Counted from the stretch's first letter, positions 42,447 through 52,253 are shown. The stretch: 64,000 nucleotides of DNA from Cellvibrio sp. KY-GH-1 (GCF_008806975.1 NZ_CP031728.1:1798001-1862000); one strand, 5' to 3'. Numbers and translations: made by a program. Notes: a model not told the origin generated them from the sequence alone.

Positions 42447-43691
42447 TTAACGAATAAATTGATCAAATAAAATGACGTCCACCGTTTCACCGGCGGCAAC
42501 ATGACCGCGCTCCGCCGCCAAACGAATATAGCAATTGGCGTTACTCATACTGCTCAATACTCCGGAGCTTTGTAAACCCGCACTTGCTACTGAATTAATA
42601 CCATTCACACCAGTAAAAATCCCGCGCTGAAAATCCATTCGCCCCGGCTGTTTCTTTAGCGGATGAGCCGCGATGGCGCTGATCACCGGTAGATCGCTGA
42701 CGGTTTCACCGGCGAGGAAACGCAATGCCGGCACCACTAATTGGTGATAGGTTACCGCTGTCGACACCGGGTTACCGGGCAAACCACAAAACCAACAGGC
42801 TCCTGCCCGCGCGTTTTTACCCAACAAACCAAACGCAAAGGGTTTACCGGGTTTCATTGCAATTTTCCAAAAATTAATTTCGCCAAGCTCTGCAAGAATA
42901 TCCTTGGTGTAATCTGCATCGCCCACGGAAACACCGCCCGTGGAAACGACCAAATCCGCAAATTCGCGCGCACGCAAAAATGCGGTACGCAATGCAGCGG
43001 GATTATCCGGCACTATGCCGAGGTCCAAAATCTCCACCGGCAAACGCGATAACAACGCCCGCAATAAGGGGCGGTTACTGTCATAAATTTTTCCGCTCTC
43101 ATAGTGCGCGCCGGGTGCGAGCAATTCATCCCCCGTGGTGAGCAACGCAATTTTCACGCGTTGCGTCACGCGAACCTGGGTTATTCCCAAGGAAGAAAGC
43201 AAACCTATATCCAAGGCCGACACGCGCTGGCCTGAGGCAAATACCTGTGCGTGCTGCGCAATATCTTCACCGGCACGACGAATATTTTCACCCGGGTCTG
43301 GCACTTGATTAATTGCGATGCACTGTTCCTGCCGCGTAACATTTTCTTGCATGACAACGGCATCTGCGCCCGCAGGAACCAACGCGCCGGTCATGATCCT
43401 CACCGCTTGCCCCGCGAGCAACTCCCCTTTAAAGGGATGGCCTGCGAATGATTCGCCGATAAGGGTTAGTGTTTCACCGCAATCCTGATGGCGAACGGCG
43501 TAGCCATCCATGGCAGAATTATCACCACCCGGCACATTAATCGGTGCGACTATGGCTTCCGCCAATACACGATCGAGGCTTTCGTAAAGAGAGACAATCT
43601 CTGTTGCTGTGATAGGCGCTAATTCACCGAGCATGCGCACTATCGCTTCATGTACGGGCAGTAAACCCGGTTGGACACAGGCATCCATCAT
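42447..43691 (-). CDS. moeA: Molybdopterin molybdotransferase MoeA
   Basis: The 414-residue protein has the MoeA signatures: INVPGGDNSAMDGYAV at the N-terminus, AVRIMTGALVPAGADAVVM, LSTGGVSVGDADYTKDIL in the MoCF domain (VSTGGVSVGD) and FGLPGNPVSTAV. It inserts molybdate into adenylated molybdopterin in the cytoplasm. It reads in the same direction as the LpxL-like gene upstream. Confidence 0.95.
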   Translation of the reverse strand: MMDACVQPGLLPVHEAIVRMLGELAPITATEIVSLYESLDRVLAEAIVAPINVPGGDNSAMDGYAVRHQDCGETLTLIGESFAGHPFKGELLAGQAVRIMTGALVPAGADAVVMQENVTRQEQCIAINQVPDPGENIRRAGEDIAQHAQVFASGQRVSALDIGLLSSLGITQVRVTQRVKIALLTTGDELLAPGAHYESGKIYDSNRPLLRALLSRLPVEILDLGIVPDNPAALRTAFLRAREFADLVVSTGGVSVGDADYTKDILAELGEINFWKIAMKPGKPFAFGLLGKNARAGACWFCGLPGNPVSTAVTYHQLVVPALRFLAGETVSDLPVISAIAAHPLKKQPGRMDFQRGIFTGVNGINSVASAGLQSSGVLSSMSNANCYIRLAAERGHVAAGETVDVILFDQFIR

Positions 43692-43732
43692 TCACTGACC
43701 TCAACGGCTTACTCAAAATGAGCAAGCACAGA

Positions 43733-44749
43733 TTAAATTTGCGGGCGCGCTTTGCGTTTCTTTTTGGGAGGATACAGACTTGCCTCGCCTTCCGGGCGCG
43801 TTTTAAAACGGCGGTGCACCCACAGGTATTGATCCGGCGCCTGACGAATAGCGGCTTCAATAATGCGGTTAACGCGGGTAGCGTCGGCCAGATCGTCGCC
43901 ACTCGGAAAATTATCCAGCGCCGGTTGAATTTCCAATCGATAGCGTCCCCCGGGTTCCCGGAAGCAGAAAAAAGGAATCACGGCGCAGCCAGACATTTTG
44001 GCAATGCGCGATGTCGCCACCACGGTCGCGGCCTGTACCCCAAAGAAAGGAGCAAAAACGCTGTGGGCCGGGCCGTAATCCTGATCGGGCGCATACCAAA
44101 CAATATGACCCGCACGCAGGTTTTTAATCAACTGGCGGGTATCGTTGCGATGAATTGCACCGTCGTTCACGCGATTGCGCGCGCTGGCAATGGCATAAGA
44201 CATCAGTGGGTTGGGGTCGGGGCGATAGAGCACATCCGCCACTATGTGGTAGGCCATAATGCGGCCACTGATATCAATGGTGGTCAGGTGACTGCCACAT
44301 AGGAGAACGCCTTTACCCTCCGCAGTCGCCCTTTCGATATGCTCAAGGCCGGTGATGCTGTAGCGGTCACGCATCTTGTCTTGCTGCCCCCAGAGCCCCA
44401 TAGCGGTCTCGGAGATGCTTAAACCGCACGAGGTAATCACTCCTCGCACCATCCGCGCCTGGGCTTGGGCATCGAGTTCGGGGAAGCAGAGCGCGATATT
44501 GATCTCGGCATAGCGTTTACGCGATTGGGCAAGGTGATAAAGCAAGAAGCCCAGCAAACGCCCTACGCCTTGGTTCAGGCGCACCGGTAATTGGGCGATA
44601 ACCCAAAAAAAGCCCAGCGCGAGCCAGGTTGACCAGAAGCGGGGTTTTAAAAAACTGCGATGGAATTGGGGGGATTTTGATTTATCCAAGGGAAATCTCG
44701 CTGAGGAATCGCTTTGCTGTAACAGCAGACAACATGCCCTGAGGGCCAC
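43733..44749 (-). CDS. LpxL/HtrB-type lipid A acyltransferase family protein
   Basis: About 338 residues. The acyltransferase HX4D motif is GVLLCGSHLTTIDISGR, and HIVWYAPDQDYGP is the conserved second motif of this family. An N-terminal hydrophobic helix (TWLALGFFWVIAQLPV) anchors it in the inner membrane. The C-terminus is Lys/Arg-rich. It transfers a late acyl chain to lipid A or a related glycolipid. The start is uncertain (GTG at 44749 without a clear ribosome binding site; a TTG nearer the membrane helix is possible). Confidence 0.85.
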   Translation of the reverse strand: MALRACCLLLQQSDSSARFPLDKSKSPQFHRSFLKPRFWSTWLALGFFWVIAQLPVRLNQGVGRLLGFLLYHLAQSRKRYAEINIALCFPELDAQAQARMVRGVITSCGLSISETAMGLWGQQDKMRDRYSITGLEHIERATAEGKGVLLCGSHLTTIDISGRIMAYHIVADVLYRPDPNPLMSYAIASARNRVNDGAIHRNDTRQLIKNLRAGHIVWYAPDQDYGPAHSVFAPFFGVQAATVVATSRIAKMSGCAVIPFFCFREPGGRYRLEIQPALDNFPSGDDLADATRVNRIIEAAIRQAPDQYLWVHRRFKTRPEGEASLYPPKKKRKARPQI

Positions 44750-44905
44750 AGGCTAGGGATTATAGCCTGCAAGGGTGATCTTCCCAAGAAGCCATCAATT
44801 CTCCCGGGAAAATCCGGGGGCTTGCGCCACAGCCAGAGCCTATTGATAATCGGATCGGATAATAAACTCGCCCCAAGGCGATGTGCATCTGAACTACTTC
44901 ATCAC

Positions 44906-44926
44906 GGGCGCGATAAATCGTGCCCC
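44906..44926. repeat. GGGCGCGA-TAAA-TCGTGCCC intergenic hairpin
   Basis: A near-perfect palindrome around TAAA. It is repeated at 45229-45248, so the two copies flank the small gene at 44957-45193. It is a common type of dispersed repeat in proteobacteria. Confidence 0.8.
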
Positions 44927-44956
44927 TAAAGCGTCTCTTGGTTACAGGACCCTTCT

Positions 44957-45193
44957 ATGAACACAAAACCTGCGCAATTCCAACAAAAACTGGGCTACGG
45001 CTTTATCGCTTTTGGTCTGCTGTTAATTATCGGGCTTTACTTTGCGGCTGATGGCGGTGCTTATATCTTCTCCGCCCTGCTCGGGTTAATGGCCATTGTA
45101 TTTGGTGGCTTTCAATTAATGCTCGCCAAGCAAACACCGGCTAAAATCGAAAAACATGCGAGCAAACCGAAAAATAAAAAAGCGCACAAGTAA
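44957..45193 (+). CDS. Small membrane protein of unknown function
   Basis: A 78-residue protein with two hydrophobic segments (GFIAFGLLLIIGLYFAA and YIFSALLGLMAIVFGGFQLM) and a Lys-rich cytoplasmic tail. No family was recognised. It is bracketed by two copies of the same intergenic hairpin. Confidence 0.6.
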   Translation: MNTKPAQFQQKLGYGFIAFGLLLIIGLYFAADGGAYIFSALLGLMAIVFGGFQLMLAKQTPAKIEKHASKPKNKKAHK

Positions 45194-45228
45194 GTGATTG
45201 GCTCAGCGCAACAAAAAGCGTGATAAGA

Positions 45229-45248
45229 GGGCGCGATAAATCGCGCCC
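45229..45248. repeat. GGGCGCGA-TAAA-TCGCGCCC intergenic hairpin, second copy
   Basis: A perfect 8-bp stem with a TAAA loop; see the copy at 44906-44926. Confidence 0.8.
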
Positions 45249-45280
45249 CTACGAACACAGTTAATCAATTTAAAACGTTA

Positions 45281-46705
45281 TTAGTCGGCAATCGCCAGTT
45301 GATTGCGGCCAAGGTCTTTTGCCAGATACAAGGCTTGGTCGGCGCGAGTAATCCATTCACCTGCCGACTCATCAGCGCGCAATTCCGCCACACCCAAACT
45401 GATAGTCACGGGCGCCTTTAATTCAAAGTTTGTAGTGCAAACTGCAAGGCGCAACTTTTCCGCCACGCTCGCCGCCGCGCCCACATGAATTTGCGGCAAT
45501 AAAATTAAAAATTCTTCTCCACCCCAACGCCCGAGTGAATCTGACTGGCGCAAACTGCCCGCCAGAATCTCACTCACTTTTTGCAAAACTCTATCCCCTA
45601 CCGGATGACCGTAGTTATCGTTTACTTTTTTGAAATGATCAATATCCAAAATGATTAGTGACATTGGTTGCTCGTAGCGCTGCGCACGCTCAACTTCATC
45701 GTGCACCAGTGTTTCCATTTGCCGACGATTAAAGGCGTGTGTCAGCGAATCGGTAATTGCCAGCGTGTGAGCTGCGGCCAAAGCATCCTGTAATGCCTGA
45801 GTACGCTCGTTGACGCGCGCCTCCAGATGTATTTGATAATCGTGACTGTCATCCAACACTATGCCCATCAGCAACATGGGCGTGCCCAACGCGAGAACGA
45901 TCAAAGCCCAGCGACTATAGGCTTCTACGCCCTCGCCCATCTGCAAGGGATCGTTGCCAGTGGCAACCAGAAGCACCACACACAAACCCGAGACAAATAC
46001 CGCTAACGCAGCCCCGATAAAGCGCAAACGTATAATAATAAATGCAATTAATGGGAACAGCAGTGCTGCCAGCGTTGGCTCCAACTGCGCCAGCAACAAC
46101 GGAACTGGAATTGCCAACCCACTAAAAAATAATGGATAGCTCAACACATCATGGGCAGCCCGGCGTAACGCCAGCCACAGTGGAATAATTAAAAACAGTC
46201 CCTGCAAATCTGCCAGCGCCATCATGGCAAACCGGCTAATAAATTCATTGGGCTCAATCAAGCCGAGAAACAAATGCACATTCGCCATGAGCAAAATGCT
46301 CACCGACACCGCCAATAAAATTGCACTAAGAAAACGCTGCAGACCCAGCCGGCTTAAACGCGGCTCGCGATCCAAACGCCAGAAGCGCCAGGCAAGATAG
46401 CTTTGCAAGGTATCTAACAATGGGCTAAAAATGATAAGCAACACTGTTGCGATCGCGCCATTTTGCGCAAGATGCTGCAGCGCAAACGGACCATTCACCA
46501 GTAATGATGCCAGAACAACCATAAAGGATGCGCGCCGCCCAAACTGGCAAAACATCACCAAACCAATACCTGAAGGCAACCAGACCTGCGCAAAAAAAGT
46601 ACCGGGAAACGCCGCGACGCAGATTCCCAAGTAGCCACTGGCCACATAAAGCAGTACCAGCACCTGGACTTTTTGCCAATGCGATAGCGGCCGACCGGTA
46701 TTCAT
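45281..46705 (-). CDS. MASE1-GGDEF diguanylate cyclase
   Basis: About 474 residues from the ATG at 46705. The N-terminal ~290 residues are hydrophobic with about eight helices and fit a MASE1 sensor (FAQVWLPSGIGLVMFCQFG). The C-terminal GGDEF domain has DSLTHAFNRRQME, DIDHFKKVNDNYGHPVGD and the active-site RWGGEEFLILLP. It makes cyclic di-GMP from GTP at the inner membrane. An RxxD product-inhibition site five residues before GGEEF is not present (RQSD is further upstream and could serve). A longer frame from 46903 is rejected because the added residues are not hydrophobic or family-like. Confidence 0.92.
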   Translation of the reverse strand: MNTGRPLSHWQKVQVLVLLYVASGYLGICVAAFPGTFFAQVWLPSGIGLVMFCQFGRRASFMVVLASLLVNGPFALQHLAQNGAIATVLLIIFSPLLDTLQSYLAWRFWRLDREPRLSRLGLQRFLSAILLAVSVSILLMANVHLFLGLIEPNEFISRFAMMALADLQGLFLIIPLWLALRRAAHDVLSYPLFFSGLAIPVPLLLAQLEPTLAALLFPLIAFIIIRLRFIGAALAVFVSGLCVVLLVATGNDPLQMGEGVEAYSRWALIVLALGTPMLLMGIVLDDSHDYQIHLEARVNERTQALQDALAAAHTLAITDSLTHAFNRRQMETLVHDEVERAQRYEQPMSLIILDIDHFKKVNDNYGHPVGDRVLQKVSEILAGSLRQSDSLGRWGGEEFLILLPQIHVGAAASVAEKLRLAVCTTNFELKAPVTISLGVAELRADESAGEWITRADQALYLAKDLGRNQLAIAD

Positions 46706-46956
46706 GGAAACCACAGACAAATTAAAGCCTCCGGGCTTGGGAATCCCCTTAGTATAGTGACGAATAGCCAGTTGGCGCCAAAAGTTGCCCGTGTCCGTTT
46801 GAGGGTGAACTATCAGATCACAACCAAAACGCAAAAATGAATAGCAGACTTGGTTTTGCGGGCATGAATATCGATTCCCCCGCAAATGTCTTGCTGCAAT
46901 CATGCTGTCATACGACCTGGGTAGGCTTTAGACATCGCAATTATCCAGCATAGACT

Positions 46957-48135
46957 ATGGCAAGCATTCTTCTGCAACTCGCCAAATATGGCCATCAACT
47001 GGATGGCGCACTCAATCGCTACAAAGCGATGTTTTACCCCCGGCGCTATATGGATTACCGGCGCTGGCTAAAGCAGCAATGCACAGATATTCCCGCCAAC
47101 CGCCCCCTGGTGGTATTTGATTTTCGCGATGCACGTATTGATGGCCCCCAGGGGCGTCGCTTTTACTGCCTGTTTATTTTTTTTATCCGCGCGGGATTTT
47201 ATCCCCTGCTGCGTGAAAACTATTTTTTCCTTGGCAACATTCAAGACAAATACAAAAAGCTCTGTTTGCAGGAGCAATTTTCTGTCTTGCGTGTCCACCA
47301 ACCCCTTGTGCGTGGCCAAGAGCAAGTGGACAGCTATGTGTTGGTCACCGATAAGTGGCATTCGCCGCTTGCATCAGCGGCCACAAAAATTGTCTCGCTA
47401 AATTATCAAACAGATTATTCACGTGCGGATGCCTGCTTCCCCATGCCCTTCCCCATGTTTCCACCAATTTACGCTTTACAGCAGGATCTGCAGTTGCACC
47501 AATATCGCCAGCAACAGCGTCGCTGGGGTATTTTCTTCGGCGGTGACGCAAACCCGGACAAATACGATAAGGATTCTATTCGCCGTATTTATGCAAAATT
47601 AACTCGCGCACAATTGTTACGATCCATTCAAGACAACCCATCACCGCTTTATGAGTATCGCGAGCTGCTTTCCAATAGCGAATTGGAACAGGCAAATACG
47701 CAGCAGATTCAGGGGCTGGTAGTGATGAATACTCGCCAGTGCAAAGTCGAGCCGGTGAACTGGTTACGAACCCTGGCAAACAGCGACTTTTTTCTGGCGT
47801 GCCCCGGTGTGCGTTATCCCATGTCGCATAATTTGATTGAAGCCATGGCAGTGGGCAGCATTCCAATCACCCAATACCCGGAAATGTTTTTCCCTGCATT
47901 GGAACATGGAAAAAATTGCTTGGTGTTTAACAACGAAACAGAATTACTTGCAGTAATCCAACAAGCAGTAACAATGCCTGATACCCAGCGCCGCCAATTG
48001 CGACTCGCGGTGCAGCAATATTACGACGATTACCTCACTCCAACGGCCTGCATCAATGGCTTACTCCGCCACCATCCGCATAAAATCAGCTTGCGCCTGT
48101 TGCCTTTCCTAAAAGCCGGCGGCGGTTTTGCCTGA
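46957..48135 (+). CDS. Exostosin-like glycosyltransferase
   Basis: The 392-residue protein has a glycosyltransferase-like C-terminal half: ANSDFFLACPGVRYPMSHN followed by LIEAMAVGSIPITQY and NCLVFNNETELLAVI, which fit the nucleotide-sugar-binding region of GT-B or exostosin (GT47-like) proteins. The N-terminal half is unrecognised. No other glycan genes are adjacent, so the acceptor is unknown. Confidence 0.65.
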   Translation: MASILLQLAKYGHQLDGALNRYKAMFYPRRYMDYRRWLKQQCTDIPANRPLVVFDFRDARIDGPQGRRFYCLFIFFIRAGFYPLLRENYFFLGNIQDKYKKLCLQEQFSVLRVHQPLVRGQEQVDSYVLVTDKWHSPLASAATKIVSLNYQTDYSRADACFPMPFPMFPPIYALQQDLQLHQYRQQQRRWGIFFGGDANPDKYDKDSIRRIYAKLTRAQLLRSIQDNPSPLYEYRELLSNSELEQANTQQIQGLVVMNTRQCKVEPVNWLRTLANSDFFLACPGVRYPMSHNLIEAMAVGSIPITQYPEMFFPALEHGKNCLVFNNETELLAVIQQAVTMPDTQRRQLRLAVQQYYDDYLTPTACINGLLRHHPHKISLRLLPFLKAGGGFA

Positions 48136-48293
48136 TGAATTTTTTTTATTGATTCGCCTATCCATCCAAGCGTTCGATTTTCTGCTGACTTTTTTCCTCC
48201 GACGATTAACAAAAGCTTTCCCACAAGCGCTATGCAATGGCGTAGACTCGTCTGAATCTAATAACAACCATCCATCCCCCAAGGACCAGAGCT

Positions 48294-48719
48294 ATGCATA
48301 AACTCCTCTTAATGGCCTGCCTGCTCACGGCGACTGGCAGTTTTGCCAGCGACAGCAACTCCATCAAACGCCATGAACTCGGCAGCTGGGAACGCGATAT
48401 TGGCTACTCAGGCATTACTGAAGTCAACAACCAGCTTTATGTTTCCGGAGTTGCCTGCTCCGGCAAAACCATGGAGGAAGCAGTTAAATCTTGTTACACC
48501 AACATCCAGGACATACTGAAAAAATTTAACTTGACCAGCGAGCAAATTATCAAGGAAACGATTTACACCACCGACATAGATGCCTTGATCAAAGTCATTC
48601 CTACCCGAAAAAGCTTTTTCAAACCCGGTCAATATCCAGCCGCGACCTGGGTGCAAGTTAGTCGCCTCTACGACCCGGAACATTTGTTGGAAGTGGAATT
48701 GATTGTGCAGCGAAACTAG
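48294..48719 (+). CDS. Secreted Rid-family (RidA/YjgF-like) protein
   Basis: The 141-residue protein has a signal peptide (HKLLLMACLLTATGSFA), unusual for the normally cytoplasmic Rid family. The fold is recognised by LYVSGVACSG, TNIQDILKKFNLTSEQIIKE and LLEVELIVQRN. The Arg of the usual PARS-xx motif, which binds the substrate carboxylate, is replaced (YPAATWVQV). It is therefore unlikely to be a standard enamine/imine deaminase. Confidence 0.75.
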   Translation: MHKLLLMACLLTATGSFASDSNSIKRHELGSWERDIGYSGITEVNNQLYVSGVACSGKTMEEAVKSCYTNIQDILKKFNLTSEQIIKETIYTTDIDALIKVIPTRKSFFKPGQYPAATWVQVSRLYDPEHLLEVELIVQRN

Positions 48720-48814
48720 ACCAAGCTAGTTGTTCAAGTTACAGCGCATCATCTTTCCAGCCGTTCACTTTTAGTCGTTAATTTTTTTATCATTACTTTT
48801 TAAGGAGATGAACA

Positions 48815-49354
48815 ATGAATATTCTGGCCATTTGCGGCAGCCTGCGCAAAAAATCCACCAATATGGGTCTGTTGCGTTACGCGCAGGCACAGGCCCCGGC
48901 AGGTAGCAACATTACTATTGCCGATTTATCCTCGGTGCCTTTTTTTAACGCTGACCTTACCGAAAAACCCGCAGCCGTAATCGAACTTTTACAGCAACTG
49001 GAAAAATCCGATGCATTGATTTTTGGCTGCCCCGAATACAACTATTCTATCGCTCCCGCGCTAAAGAACGCTCTCGACTGGGCCTCGCGCGAGCCTGACA
49101 ACAAACTTCTCAGCGGGAAAGCAGTAGCACTCATGGGTGCCGGCGGTGGTATGGGCACCTCGCGTGCGCAGTACCATTTTCGCCAGGTGTGCGTATATTT
49201 GAATTTACATCCACTCAACAAACCCGAAGTATTTGCTAACGCATTTTCCGGCGCCTTTGACGCCGATGGCAATCTGGTTGATGAAAAAATCCAGGGCACT
49301 ATCAATACCCAACTCACGGCCCTGATTGCATGGGCACATCAATTAAAGAAATAA
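48815..49354 (+). CDS. NADPH-dependent FMN reductase-family flavoprotein
   Basis: The 179-residue protein has the flavodoxin-like FMN-binding start ILAICGSLRKKSTNMGLL and the GCPEYNYSIAPALKNALDW motif typical of NAD(P)H:FMN/quinone/azo reductases. AAGGAG precedes the ATG closely. It likely acts in the cytoplasm on quinones or flavins. Confidence 0.88.
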   Translation: MNILAICGSLRKKSTNMGLLRYAQAQAPAGSNITIADLSSVPFFNADLTEKPAAVIELLQQLEKSDALIFGCPEYNYSIAPALKNALDWASREPDNKLLSGKAVALMGAGGGMGTSRAQYHFRQVCVYLNLHPLNKPEVFANAFSGAFDADGNLVDEKIQGTINTQLTALIAWAHQLKK

Positions 49355-49360
49355 TCGTTA

Positions 49361-49388
49361 TCTGGTATCGGTTCAATCCGATACCAGA
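49361..49388 (+). terminator. Probable terminator hairpin
   Basis: TCTGGTATCGG and CCGATACCAGA form a perfect 11-bp stem with a TTCAAT loop, starting 6 bp after the flavoprotein stop. The following T-run is poor (CCTTTATA), so termination efficiency is uncertain. Confidence 0.6.
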
Positions 49389-49731
49389 CCTTTATAACAA
49401 AATAAATAAAATGTAATTTTCAAAAAATTATTAGAAATAACAAAAAATAAAACCTGATTTTTTCAAAATAAATACGTCACACCACCAAGGTGAAAAAATC
49501 ACTGCTTTTTCGATAACACTGAATATCTGCAAAATTACTGGAATTTTAGTAACGCTTTCCACTGAGTAAATAATCCCCACCGAAACATAATTTTATTAAT
49601 CGCGCTTGTTGATACGCCATAATTTTCATCCCCTTTGACAGCCTAATTGTTTTCCCTTATCTCTAGTTAGCGCAAGGACATTGCGTGCTCACCAACAGGA
49701 TTTCTTCAACATCTTAATTAAGGGGTTATTT
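49389..49731. other. AT-rich intergenic region
   Basis: About 340 bp, AT-rich, with no supportable gene. It presumably carries the promoter of the following secreted-protein gene. Confidence 0.4.
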
Positions 49732-51558
49732 ATGCGAGCCAGGAATAGCTTGTTCATTACTCTTGCTTCCGTGTTATTTACTACTATGGGTTTTTCTGCG
49801 GCAAGCATTGCGCAAACTGCAAATCCAAAGCCCAGTGCATTGAGCATCACCAAACTCGACGACAAAACAGCAGCAATAAGTGCGAGCTTTTCTGCCATGT
49901 CTACACGCGAAAAAAAATTAAGCCTGTTAATCGGCAAAACATCTGTCAGCCTGGTGGATGACGGCACCAGTGGCGATTTGCGCGCTGGCGATGGTGTATT
50001 CAGTATTAAAACAGAATTTGATTTTGACGCATTCGCTAAAGGCAACAACCAATTAGCGCGCACCACCAACCTGGAAAAACAATTATTCTTTGCACCGGGT
50101 AACCGCCAGGCCATCACCCAGCAAAAAATATTCGCAACTGGAAATGCGCTGGAGTTCAGTGGCATAAGCAATGGGAAAGAAGCGCGCTTTGCATTACCGC
50201 TGGATGCTGCACAAATAAAAGTGAATGACACCATTCGACTGCCGCTACTCAATATTCCAATCGGTTTGCCGCCGGAGGTAGATCCCATACCGGCCGCCAT
50301 TAGTATTCCACAGTCGCTGATGGTTACCGATGTGAGCGTTGTGAACGATCCCGGCAGAACCTGGGCTTGCTCAACTACCAACAGTTCACCCGCCGGTAAC
50401 CCGGTCGGGGAATGGACTTTCTGGCGCTTGATGGAAAATATGGCTAATGGAACTTCGTCCACCTCGGACTTTATTAAAGCACTCTTCAAACACTGGACAG
50501 TGGCACAAACTATCAACGGTTTTAATGTTGCCGCGCGTCCGAACGTGTATCAAAAAGTGATTAAGGACTGGGAGATTCGCAGTGGAGGCGCCGGCGCAAC
50601 ACTGTTGCCACAAGAGAGCCCTTTCCGGTTACTAGGAATTGTATTGCGCGTTGACCTGCGCGGCGGTACCGGCCCCTATGCCGGTGGCGATGCGGGTGAA
50701 GGCCGCTTTGTGTTCGCCCTGCACGATGGTGACTGCAATAACCTGAGTAAAACCATCATCCTCGAGTACAAGGTACCCATTAGCGGTTGCAGCAATATCC
50801 GCACTTGGGCGCAAAAATGGGTGGCGCTGGCGGGCTCGCCCAACTACAACGCCGACCTGGAAAGCTTGACGCAAGTGTTTACGGCGGCCGGCGCCAATCC
50901 ATCCGCGCCTAATCAAAGTGCTATAGGCCAGGTGCGCACCAATGAATTCCTGCCCGGCTCACCGCTGTGGGAATTGCGCGAATTTGTACTACCGGCAACG
51001 GGGGGTAATCTGGTTGAAACCGATGTGAAGCAGGAACCCCATATCAGCTTCAATAACTCGGCAACGCTCGCCAGCTACTTGAATGCCAACTGGCCGCTAT
51101 TAGTAGGCCCACCTTCAGCGCAACATACCGTTCCTACGGCAATGACGGCTGGCAGTGCACCCGTGCCTGTACTCTGGAATGCGCCAGCCGGTTTGTTAAC
51201 CGTTCCCACCACGCCAGCGCCAGTTACTCCGCCACCCGCCACTGTGCGCGACGATGCGCTCTTTGAACTGGCATTAAATACCTGCAGCGGTTGCCACCAA
51301 ATGGAAACTTCAACACCCTTTGCACATCTGGATTATAACTCAGTCCCCGGATTCCCCGCGCAGCTGTCGGGCTTCCTGACGGGTATTTCTGTGCCTGATC
51401 CACGCAACCCGGCGGTGATGCGTAACTTCAATGACCTCGCCAGACGCGCGGCCGATTTGAATGTGGCCGCCACCATGAGTTGCGGCAAAATCGCGCCCAT
51501 CGGCAATTTATTGCTGAATGAGCTAAGCCTGCCCGCGAAGCTCAAAGCCGTTCATTAA
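49732..51558 (+). CDS. Secreted choice-of-anchor X-type protein with C-terminal CxxCH haem motif
   Basis: About 608 residues from the ATG at 49732 (AAGGGG upstream). A signal peptide ends near ASIAQ. The next ~100 residues resemble the choice-of-anchor X domain (SLVDDGTSGDLRAGDGVF). The central region has several Cys and LRVDLRGGTGPYAGGDAGEG. Near the C-terminus, ALNTCSGCHQME gives a c-type haem site (CxxCH), with a distant Met possible as second ligand. It is a predicted periplasmic or surface protein of unknown function. Confidence 0.7.
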   Translation: MRARNSLFITLASVLFTTMGFSAASIAQTANPKPSALSITKLDDKTAAISASFSAMSTREKKLSLLIGKTSVSLVDDGTSGDLRAGDGVFSIKTEFDFDAFAKGNNQLARTTNLEKQLFFAPGNRQAITQQKIFATGNALEFSGISNGKEARFALPLDAAQIKVNDTIRLPLLNIPIGLPPEVDPIPAAISIPQSLMVTDVSVVNDPGRTWACSTTNSSPAGNPVGEWTFWRLMENMANGTSSTSDFIKALFKHWTVAQTINGFNVAARPNVYQKVIKDWEIRSGGAGATLLPQESPFRLLGIVLRVDLRGGTGPYAGGDAGEGRFVFALHDGDCNNLSKTIILEYKVPISGCSNIRTWAQKWVALAGSPNYNADLESLTQVFTAAGANPSAPNQSAIGQVRTNEFLPGSPLWELREFVLPATGGNLVETDVKQEPHISFNNSATLASYLNANWPLLVGPPSAQHTVPTAMTAGSAPVPVLWNAPAGLLTVPTTPAPVTPPPATVRDDALFELALNTCSGCHQMETSTPFAHLDYNSVPGFPAQLSGFLTGISVPDPRNPAVMRNFNDLARRAADLNVAATMSCGKIAPIGNLLLNELSLPAKLKAVH

Positions 51559-51587
51559 TTGCCGATGATAATGGCAATATAAACCTC

Positions 51588-51621
51588 AGCCCCGGAACAA
51601 AAACACCGGGGCTTTTTCTTT
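51588..51621 (+). terminator. Rho-independent terminator
   Basis: AGCCCCGG (51588-51595) and CCGGGGCT (51606-51613) form an 8-bp stem followed by TTTTCTTT, ending the choice-of-anchor X gene. Confidence 0.9.
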
Positions 51622-51722
51622 CTCGTTCTTATCACCCTAGCGTCATCATCAACTAAATCAGCTATAGTTGAATGACCCGCCGCTCCCGCCCCACCCGACC
51701 CACCGACTGCTGGAGGCACACT

Positions 51723-52253
51723 ATGAACCCCTATCACCAAAGCCTGATTATTATTGGAATGCCCGGTGCAGGAAAAAGTACGATTGGCCTGCTGCTCGCC
51801 AAACACTTGGCCAAGGATTTCGTTGATACTGATTTATTAATTCAGCTGGAGCACCGCAAAACCCTGCAGGACATTCTGCATGAACAAGGCCATTTAGCGC
51901 TGCGCGATCACGAAGAAAAAATATTGCTCAACACCCACTACACAAACCATATTATTGCAACCGGTGGCAGCGCGGTGTACAGCGATAAAGCAATGCAGCA
52001 CTTAAAAAAATTCGGCCAGATTATTTTTCTGGACGTTGCAATTCAGGAATTGGAACAGCGCATTAACAATATGAATACACGCGGAATTGCACGCGCGCCC
52101 CAGCAAACCTTTGCGGAACTTTATGCGGAACGCCGCCCACTTTATTTGCGTTACGCCGATATAGTGATCGATTGTCAGGGGAAAAATCAGGATCAATTAG
52201 TCGAGGAGGTGATTTGCCAGGAGGCGGAAGATTTTGCAGCGGAGGACGCCTGA
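51723..52253 (+). CDS. Shikimate-kinase-like P-loop kinase
   Basis: A 176-residue kinase from the ATG at 51723 (GGAGG upstream). The P-loop is GMPGAGKSTIGLLLA, then FVDTDLLIQ (DTD substrate region), LRDHEEKILL and IIATGGSAVYS (shikimate-kinase GGG/S motif, here GGS). It resembles AroK but departs from it at several positions, so it may be a paralogue with another substrate. A longer reading from 51672 has no family-like N-terminus. Confidence 0.8.
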   Translation: MNPYHQSLIIIGMPGAGKSTIGLLLAKHLAKDFVDTDLLIQLEHRKTLQDILHEQGHLALRDHEEKILLNTHYTNHIIATGGSAVYSDKAMQHLKKFGQIIFLDVAIQELEQRINNMNTRGIARAPQQTFAELYAERRPLYLRYADIVIDCQGKNQDQLVEEVICQEAEDFAAEDA

